Of a stretch of DNA of 64,000 nucleotides, positions 57,475 to 64,000 are shown piece after piece. The position numbers and the translations under genes are program-made. The number at the start of each line of letters is the position of its first letter. Position 1 is the stretch's first letter. The DNA lies in the NCBI GenBank assembly GCA_011009095.1, contig VTPC01091063.1, positions 73,543-137,542 on the forward strand, written 5' to 3'. Below the pieces are notes generated by a model. It saw nothing but the letters and a program-made list of their open reading frames with translations. It made no database searches and had not been told where the DNA came from. The stretch is from Ignelater luminosus (Eukaryota > Arthropoda > Insecta > Coleoptera > Elateridae).

Positions 57475-59590
57475 ATCATATTGTGTCATTAATCTTTATC
57501 CAGGGTTTTTTGCTCTATCTTAAGAAAGATACACGATTGGTCCTGTTTGTATATCGACTTTGACCTGAAATACTTTAGAAGCAGTTAATTAATAGACATA
57601 TTAACTCAAAAGTAATCAGGAATCATCATACGCAAGCTTAAGTAATTCAAGGAAATACATACGGCCAGATGATTCTGATGGATACGGTTTTGGCTACTTT
57701 TAGCTGAGTCACATGATCAGAATAAACCTGTACGTCTGTTTAGGTGCACTACCGTAGTAAAACCTTGCCCTACGCAAAGACTCAAAACAGCCGTGACTTA
57801 AACCGTTAGAGATGACTACACTACCATATTTAAAACGAAGACACAACCCTAATCTTCTGCCATCAAAGTAAAATGTTCAGATACTCGTACTGAAAGATGT
57901 AATTGACTTTTCGGCTTCTGTGGTACACAGTATGACTTTTGCATGCTATAATACTTACCTTCGGGTGGGCTGATTTAAACATTTTATCAGTGCAGATAGA
58001 CACACCAATAATTTGTTCAAATTCAAATACTTGTCTCAAAATTATTCTTATTAATTTATAAAGTCGATGTTTTCTTACCTTGATAAGAAGGTTGCTCTCT
58101 CTTTTCAACAGATAACTTATAGGATAGTTTTACTTATAGATACTAAATATGGCATTTGATAACCCTGCCTAAAGCGCAAGGGAAATCACTCCAGACTTAA
58201 AGTTTAGAAGATGCCCAAAAAGTGCTGTCAGGTTTTTTGATAGCTTGTATGAAACCTACTTATTTTTATTTGCCCATGGTATCAAACCTCTTTATAAGGG
58301 AGCTTTTCCACATAAAGTTCCTAGCAATTAAAAGTTGAAAGATAAAGTATACTTTAGCCAGAAACTTACTTGAAAATCAGAAAATGTCATACTGAAGATC
58401 ATTAATTATACTGAACTTTTTTAAGAGAACAAATGAAGACTGAAATATGAAGAAGTTGTTTGACTTGTAAATGAACCCAAAAAACCTTGTTTCTTCAATA
58501 TCTTTAAAATTATGCAAAATATCCAAATGAGATTTTCTGCCTGGTTGTCTACCTTTCTATGGATTTTTATGCAGATATTTCTGTCGTGTTGGAGATATAA
58601 AAAGAGAAGAATTAGTCTTAGTTTTGATCTACGAATTTTCTGTATGAATACTTGTGTTTATTTCAAAGACACGTAGTAGATAAACCTCCATAGATCATTC
58701 TTTACCTCTCCGGTTACCTGCTGTGCCTCTCTTTGTTCTTTGCCTGTTTTGGCCAACTCCTTAGCAAAAGTGGAAAAATCGATTCAAGCAATAAAGCTTA
58801 ACCCTTTTCTTTGCAAGGTAACTGTTTAAACCAACCTTTTGTAGCTACAAAGGTTTCATATCTTTCTAAAACATGGAAAGACACTGTTTGATCTTTTTTT
58901 GCAATTTGGGCATCGAAGATCTGTGTCTACAAATGTTAATCATGAATGTTTTCTTAATGTACAGTGACCAGTTAAGTTACTTAAAGTTTTAAACAAGAGC
59001 ATTGCTTCATTATGGGTCATGTAGGCCGGTTCTAATCTTCAAGAAGATTCTAAATGCAGAACATTTCCAGCGTAAATTAAAATAACCTCCTTCTTCATTA
59101 CAAAATGACTTTGTTGAGTGACAAACTGAAAGGAGACCAAAACGTACTTTTTGGTTCTCTTTGTTAAAAACAAGTAGAAACGTGTTCAATAGTTGCTAGC
59201 TTATTTTATCTATCTATTAATTTGGTAGCGAACTAGGTCTATGCCTATTTGCTCAAGGTCGGATGGAATAGTAGACTAGGTTGAAATACAGCCCACAATC
59301 AGTTGAAAAAGTATTGTCTACGGATATAAAATTAATTATTTTTACTTTAAACTATTTAGTTACTTATAATTGACTATCGACTTATACAGGGTGTCGTCTT
59401 TTAGCCAACCTTTCCAAGACTGAGCTGATTGGTTTCACCAGATAGAGGAAAATAGACGACTTTAAAAATTCCGTACTGTATGATATTGGTAATTGCTTAT
59501 CACTGAAGTTATAATCAAACTGATAGCAACTTTTTGCTGAATTTGTTGCTAGATAAAATTCTCAAAGAATATCCTTAGTAAATTTCAATT
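57475..59590 (+). other. calpain second intron, right-middle part
   Basis: AT-rich. Apart from TACAGGGTGTCGTC at 59385-59398, a terminus-like motif, I recognise nothing. Patches near 57650-57790 and 58690-58760 are slightly GC-richer without a domain. Confidence 0.4.
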
Positions 59591-59595
59591 TTAAG

Positions 59596-59690
59596 TCTCA
59601 GTATGGCTGAGTGGTCTGATGGCTCAGTAGGGAATAAACTACTACTGCCCTATAGGAATAGTTAAAATTCCAAACCTAGTTTATCTGGAC
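59596..59690 (+). repeat. tRNA-Leu-like SINE or tRNA pseudogene
   Basis: GTATGGCTGAGTGGTCTGAT at 59601-59620 contains a perfect class II pol III A box (TGGCTGAGTGG) and resembles the D-arm side of tRNA-Leu (ATGGCCGAGTGGTCTAAGGC). At 59661-59671 GTTAAAATTCC is a degenerate B box (GGTTCAAATCC). The A-to-B spacing of about 57 bases suits a tRNA with a long variable arm. The anticodon region does not fold well, so it is not a working tRNA gene. A tRNA-derived SINE head is the likelier reading. Confidence 0.5.
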
Positions 59691-59694
59691 ATTA

Positions 59695-61295
59695 TCGTAC
59701 CAAAGCGAGGGTGACATCAACAGCTTTATTGTAGTTATCTCAAATTGCTAGACCCTAAGCTATAGCTTAGCGAAGCATTGAAATAGGTTACTTATGCTAG
59801 AATAACCCAATTGGTGCAAAATAAATTTCTTTCGTTATCCGGCTAAAATTACAGAGAAAGTACTCTTTCAGTATTCCAACTAAGGAAAGAAAGAGAGAAA
59901 ATGGATGAATTTTCAACGGCACTTGCTTGTTTTGTGTACTGAGTAGTAGTACTATATCTGGAAAACCAGAGTATACCAGAAACCAATGCTTTGGAAAATA
60001 TACAACACTTTTTACGTGATCAGACGGACTAAAAACGGTCTGTTTGTTCAGAAAAACAAATTTTAATGTTTAGGAGTGCAATGATACTTTGGATTAATTT
60101 CTCGCTAGAAAGAAAATCTGTCTTGTCTAGGATGAATTTTTCATTCTGGGAATCTTAAAGCAATAAGCCACGCCATTTTATGGCTCACGTGACACAAAAA
60201 GCAGAGACTAAAGGCTATTTAATCGGACTTAGTTTGATCAAATTGAAAGCAACTTAAATTTTATTACATATCCACAAATCAACAGGCCACAATATCAAAG
60301 ATGAACCAAAAGCATCTTGATGCTTCTTGAGGCATATTCAAAAATCTTTTGTCGTCGTGTTTTCTAAAACTTCTTTAACAGCGTGTAAACCTCCCAAACT
60401 GAAAGTCACGAATTATCAATCATCCATTTCTGCAACGCCCAAGGTGTATTTATATTGATTTCGAAATAAGGACCGACAAAGATAACAACTGTTTATTATT
60501 CTTGATAAGATGGATTTCAGTTTTTCTACACCTTTGTAGTGATATAATTATTGGTAATTATAATTTAAAAAATGGAAAACTAAAATTTCTAGACCTACAG
60601 TATTGCCATTATATTTTAATCTGTTCGATGATCTTATCTTGATAATTTTTAACATTTAAATTTGTACCTTATAAATTAGAATGCTTTATCTTATTTTTCG
60701 CATCATTTATATCTGGTAAGCTACACACCAACAGTTTGTAAAACTATTAATGATAAAAATGTAAAATAATATATGGCGAATCAACAAGAATTTCACGCCT
60801 GAAAGACAAATGAACCTTTAGGAATGAAGCATAAATTAAGAGAGAACCGCCAAGAATTTAATAAACCGCGAGAAAAGCAAGGCAATTAATAAAAACATGA
60901 AAGCATTTCCTAAATTTTTAAGTCCACTCCTTTCGTTCCCACTCTTTCTCTTCTTTCTAGTAATTTAATCTTGTTCGAGTTTCTATTAATTTCGATGTAA
61001 ATTATGATCACCATTGTTCCGCCCCAGATACTACATAATCTAATTTACAAACAGTTTCGTTTTCATTTCGTTATCTACATTTTATAAAACTTAACAAAAT
61101 TAAAAAGAATGAAAACGCACTGTAATTTATTTAACTTTCTCTTGTTTCTTATAGTAATAAAAATAATAAAAGTAATAAAAGAATGAGGTAATGTAAACAA
61201 ATCTAGGTTTATTAGTTAGTGCTTATTTGTCATTGACACTCTTACAGTTTTTTGCAAAAACAGTCTTTTACATTTTACTTTTTTTTGTTTTTTAG
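59695..61295 (+). other. calpain second intron, end
   Basis: 59695-60540 may contain the SINE tail but no boundary is visible. The rest is AT-rich. The final tract is strongly T-rich and ends TTTTTTAG at 61288-61295, the acceptor of the next exon. Confidence 0.5.
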
Positions 61296-61551
61296 GAGAC
61301 AGGTGGTTGGTTTCCTGTTTGGGTGTTTTATTCCTCAGTAAGGGACTATTCTATAGAGTAGTACCAGCCGATCAATCCTTTAATAATGAACAATACGCCG
61401 GTGTATTCCGGTTTCGAATATGGTGGTGTGGAGAATGGACGGAAGTGCTTGTAGATGACCGTCTTCCTACGGTTCATGGAAGACTTGCATTCCTTCAGAC
61501 ACAACATTCGGACCATTTTTGGCCAGGACTTCTAGAAAAGGCCTATGCGAA
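61296..61551 (+). CDS. CalpC: calpain C, third coding exon: start of the protease core
   Basis: 256 bases between TTTTTTAG and A|GTGAGT, completing the split glycine and adding residues 70-154 of the protein plus two bases of a final Lys codon. It encodes GDRWLVSCLGVLFLSKGLFY, then RVVPADQSF, YAGVFRFRIWWCGEW, VLVDDRLPT, and FWPGLLEKAYAK. These are the PC1 subdomain blocks of calpains (family GDCWLLAAIASL, HRVVP, YAGIFHFxFW-x-GEW, VVVDDxLPT, FWxALLEKAYAK). The catalytic Cys of GDCW is Arg here (AGG at residue 72). That is more than one base from TGC or TGT, so it is not a single-base sequencing slip. Drosophila calpain C is known to lack its catalytic residues, which supports orthology and a non-proteolytic role. 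The His and Asn of the triad and the C2-like and penta-EF regions would lie beyond the right edge. Confidence 0.93.
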
Positions 61552-62845
61552 GTGAGTTCTTTAACACCTTTATGTTGTTGTTTTTTATTCAAATTATCTT
61601 AAACTATACAAAAGATTTAATAGCAGTCCTGTTACGTTTTACAAATTGGAGGCTTATAATTACGTTTCAGAATGTGTTACGTAAATTAATGTTTCTAAGA
61701 AAAATTCGTTATGTATACATGAGAAAAAGAGAGGTAAAATTATATGGTTGCGTGGTTTTTTCCTCCCAAATCTGTCATTGTTTTTTAAGTTAAAAGAAGT
61801 AACAAAATGTGTTTTAAGATTAATGAAATATAAAATTAAATTTTATAGTTAGTGCTGACTTGCATTAGTAAATGTAAAAGTTAATTTGACGTGGAAAAAG
61901 CTCTATCTCAATGTGTATTATTAGGTGCGTATTATGTGTAGTATTTAATCGGTCAACTTTCACCGTGTAAGTAAGTGGCCATTATAAGAACTTAAGTGTA
62001 CCAAAACAATTATTATTAAAAAAAAAGTTTTCTTTGTAACCATTTGTAATAACAATGCTAGTCTCTTTCTTTAATTTCTTCTTTCATTGATAGTATTTGC
62101 TGCAAGACGTTCATTCTCAGTTGTATAGTAAATCTCTATAATCATTTCTATTCAATGCGGATACAAATTATGAAACATCCAATACAAGTTTTATAAAATT
62201 TAGAGTTTCAAAGTTGTGAAATTGTGAAATCTGCTTACGTTTTGTTTTACATGAATTCTCATCACCTTAAACGGTTTTCGTGTCATTTACATATAGTAGT
62301 CTGTCCTAAAAAACAAACTAAAAAGTCTACTAATGGTTATTCTGTGCGTAACTGCAAAAGAGAACCCACAGACAATACCATAATCACAAATTACATTTTA
62401 ATATATTTTCCATCAGCCGGAATTCTTACTGTGAAAATACCCCAGTTTTATATGCAATGTTTATTTTGCAATCTCTGATTAGATTTCTACATAAAGACAG
62501 TTGAGATAATTATATGTTAATAATTAATTAGGAACTAATTTAAATAATACTCTTTTTGTTGGTCTGTTAATCGATATAAATGAAAGAAATTAATACAAGA
62601 ACAACGAGACTATTATTGTTAATAAGATAAGATTTATAAAAAACCAAACGCTAATCTTTGCAGATATTAATAGAGATGCAAGAAATTATAACATTTTTTG
62701 GTTTACGCGCAAGAAATTTACCGTATGCTTTCGCAAAACAGCAGATAGCGATTATTACTTTATTTACAAAGGAAGAAAGGTTAATAAAGAAAGACGTTTT
62801 TCAGGAAAACTTGGTTTGTTAACTGAGCATGGTTTCAATCTGCGA
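61552..62845 (+). other. calpain third intron, start
   Basis: AT-rich intron sequence. The next calpain exon (expected to continue LHGxYEAL) was not found before 64000, so this intron is at least 12.4 kb. I saw no other feature in this part. Confidence 0.5.
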
Positions 62846-62848
62846 ATC

Positions 62849-63419
62849 GTGCTCATTTTAATACCCGATCCGGTGTGCACCCGGACAGGTTATGACGACA
62901 CATTTGACTATAGTAGACAAAACAAGCAATGCTTATAATTATTTTAATAAAACAACCATGGGAGATTGCTCATGATTTAAGACTGATTATTTATGATATT
63001 TGATAACAGGCTAGTAAATACACAAAAGGTCATCATCTCACATTGTACCTATGTTTCCTACAGACATGATTCGTGTTTAGTAGATTAGAGCTTTCAGAGA
63101 TCTTTTTAAATTCTTATTTTTTGTAGAGACCGAGTAGGAGTGCAAAACAATAGATTTGTCAAAAGGAAACATAGAACTCTCGTCCATTAACTAGAAGTTT
63201 CTAGCTCATTTTGATACCCGATCCAGTGTGTACCTGGAAAGGTTATGACAGCACATTTGACAATAGTAGACAGAACAAGCAATGATTCGTGTTTAGTAGG
63301 TCAGAGCTTTCATGGATCTTTTCAAATTTCTATCTTCTTAGAAACTGAATAGGAGTGCAAAACAATACTGTTTGTCAAAAGGAAACATAAGATTTTCGTC
63401 TATTAACTAGAACTTTCTA
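62849..63419 (+). repeat. two direct copies of a ~215 bp unit, one interrupted
   Basis: Copy 1 covers 62849-62936 and 63066-63202; copy 2 covers 63203-63419. Shared landmarks are GCTCATTTT(A/G)ATACCCGATC, CACATTTGAC(T/A)ATAGTAGAC, ATTCGTGTTTAGTAG, AGGAGTGCAAAACAATA, TTGTCAAAAGGAAACATA and TTAACTAGAA. Copy 1 is split by about 130 bases (62937-63065) inserted between AAGCAATG and ATTCGTG, where copy 2 is continuous (AAGCAATGATTCGTG). The insert is AT-rich and unrecognised. Confidence 0.8.
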
Positions 63420-64000
63420 TATGGGTGTCTAATTCGAATCTATTGGAGTATCCACTATCTAAGTTGCGTTTAAACAGCAGAACTCTTTTACAGGCCTACC
63501 AATAGTCTACTATTTAAAATCTATAGAATATTCATGTTTAAACACGCTTTAGTTTTAACTGACACTTCAAAGAGTCTTCAGGAATATTAATTACAACTCG
63601 GAATTTTTGAAAATGTAGCTGTACTCGCTGATTATTGCAATCTGTGGGTTCTCACGTCTGAAAGAACAGATTTAAGAACGTTCCAAAGAGATTTCCAGAC
63701 TTGTCTATATACAAAATTCTCGCACTCGGATACAGATTGACTCCTTCTCAAGAGATCTAGAAGACTTGCAACGAACCGAAACAAAGTATTTTGATGTACG
63801 GAAATCTAATTTCTTTCTTGACGTGATGTCTAGTGCTAGTGATGACGTATTAGTCTTTGAATTTTTTTTCGTTTTCTAGCTAAATTGACCACGTTTATTT
63901 TAAACGATTAATAGTTCTGCGTAGTGCTCTGATGTATCAAAAAGTCGTCGGTTGTGGTTTTTTCGTGCCCGCATTTTTCTCTTAAGCTCCGCTTCGACTG
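63420..64000 (+). other. right edge, nothing recognised
   Basis: Somewhat GC-richer than the preceding intron, without an exon or transposon motif I can support. A calpain exon could begin beyond the edge. Confidence 0.4.

Noticed and set aside
1..64000. CRISPR arrays, bacterial operons or rRNA genes
   Set aside because: No short regular direct repeats with unique spacers, no compact operon-like ORFs and no rRNA motifs were seen. The window is eukaryotic.

Overview
The window looks like AT-rich insect nuclear DNA, most likely from a beetle or related insect, although the order is a guess. The evidence is long introns, one recognisable insect-type gene (a calpain C ortholog) and dense decayed insect transposons: Jockey-like LINEs, Tc1/mariner-IS630 elements, a TA-flanked mariner, and LTR debris with a tRNA-Lys primer-binding site. 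There is no prokaryotic gene organisation, and almost all open reading frames are chance or transposon relics. Two assembly gaps occur, of 400 N and 100 N.

Host gene. Three coding exons on the + strand (27583-27723, 44688-44757, 61296-61551) join in frame and encode the N-terminal part of a calpain. It resembles the insect calpain C type, in which the catalytic cysteine is replaced: the usual GDCW reads GDRW here. The introns between these exons are about 17 and 16.5 kb, and the gene runs off the right edge. The start codon lies 3 nt inside the first coding exon, so at least one upstream non-coding exon must exist. A weak candidate with a GTAAGT donor ends near 2774.

Layout. 0.4-1.5 kb: decayed LINE reverse transcriptase (minus). 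4.9-9.7 kb: degenerate array of 238-295 bp units, each carrying a tRNA-Lys primer-binding-site-like motif, interrupted by a 2.6 kb spacer and by a decayed IS630-type transposon (8.3-9.1 kb). 12.7-15.1 kb: two diverged direct copies of an unrecognised unit of about 1.3-1.4 kb. 19.0 kb: second IS630-type transposase relic. 20.2-21.0 kb: LINE C-terminal/RNase H relic (minus). 25.9-26.2 kb: short non-autonomous DNA element with modular inverted ends and a 9-10 bp target duplication. 26.4-26.6 kb: another LINE RT relic (minus). First intron of the calpain coding region (27.7-44.7 kb): degenerate minisatellite (34.5-34.9 kb), complete but dead mariner (37.8-39.1 kb), LTR/PBS remnant (41.7 kb, minus) and a fold-back element (42.3 kb). 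Second intron (44.8-61.3 kb): a long hairpin (52.0-52.2 kb), an internally deleted IS630-type element bounded by inverted repeats of about 105 bp (56.8-57.5 kb) and a tRNA-Leu-like SINE relic (59.6 kb). After the third exon: two direct copies of a unit of about 215 bp, one split by a 130 bp insertion (62.8-63.4 kb).

The genes do not form a pathway. The window is one long-intron gene and its upstream flank, serving as a landing ground for old transposons. The most unusual objects are the PBS-bearing repeat array, the two fold-back hairpins, the modular-end element with its target duplication, and the unidentified tandem duplication at 12.7-15.1 kb.
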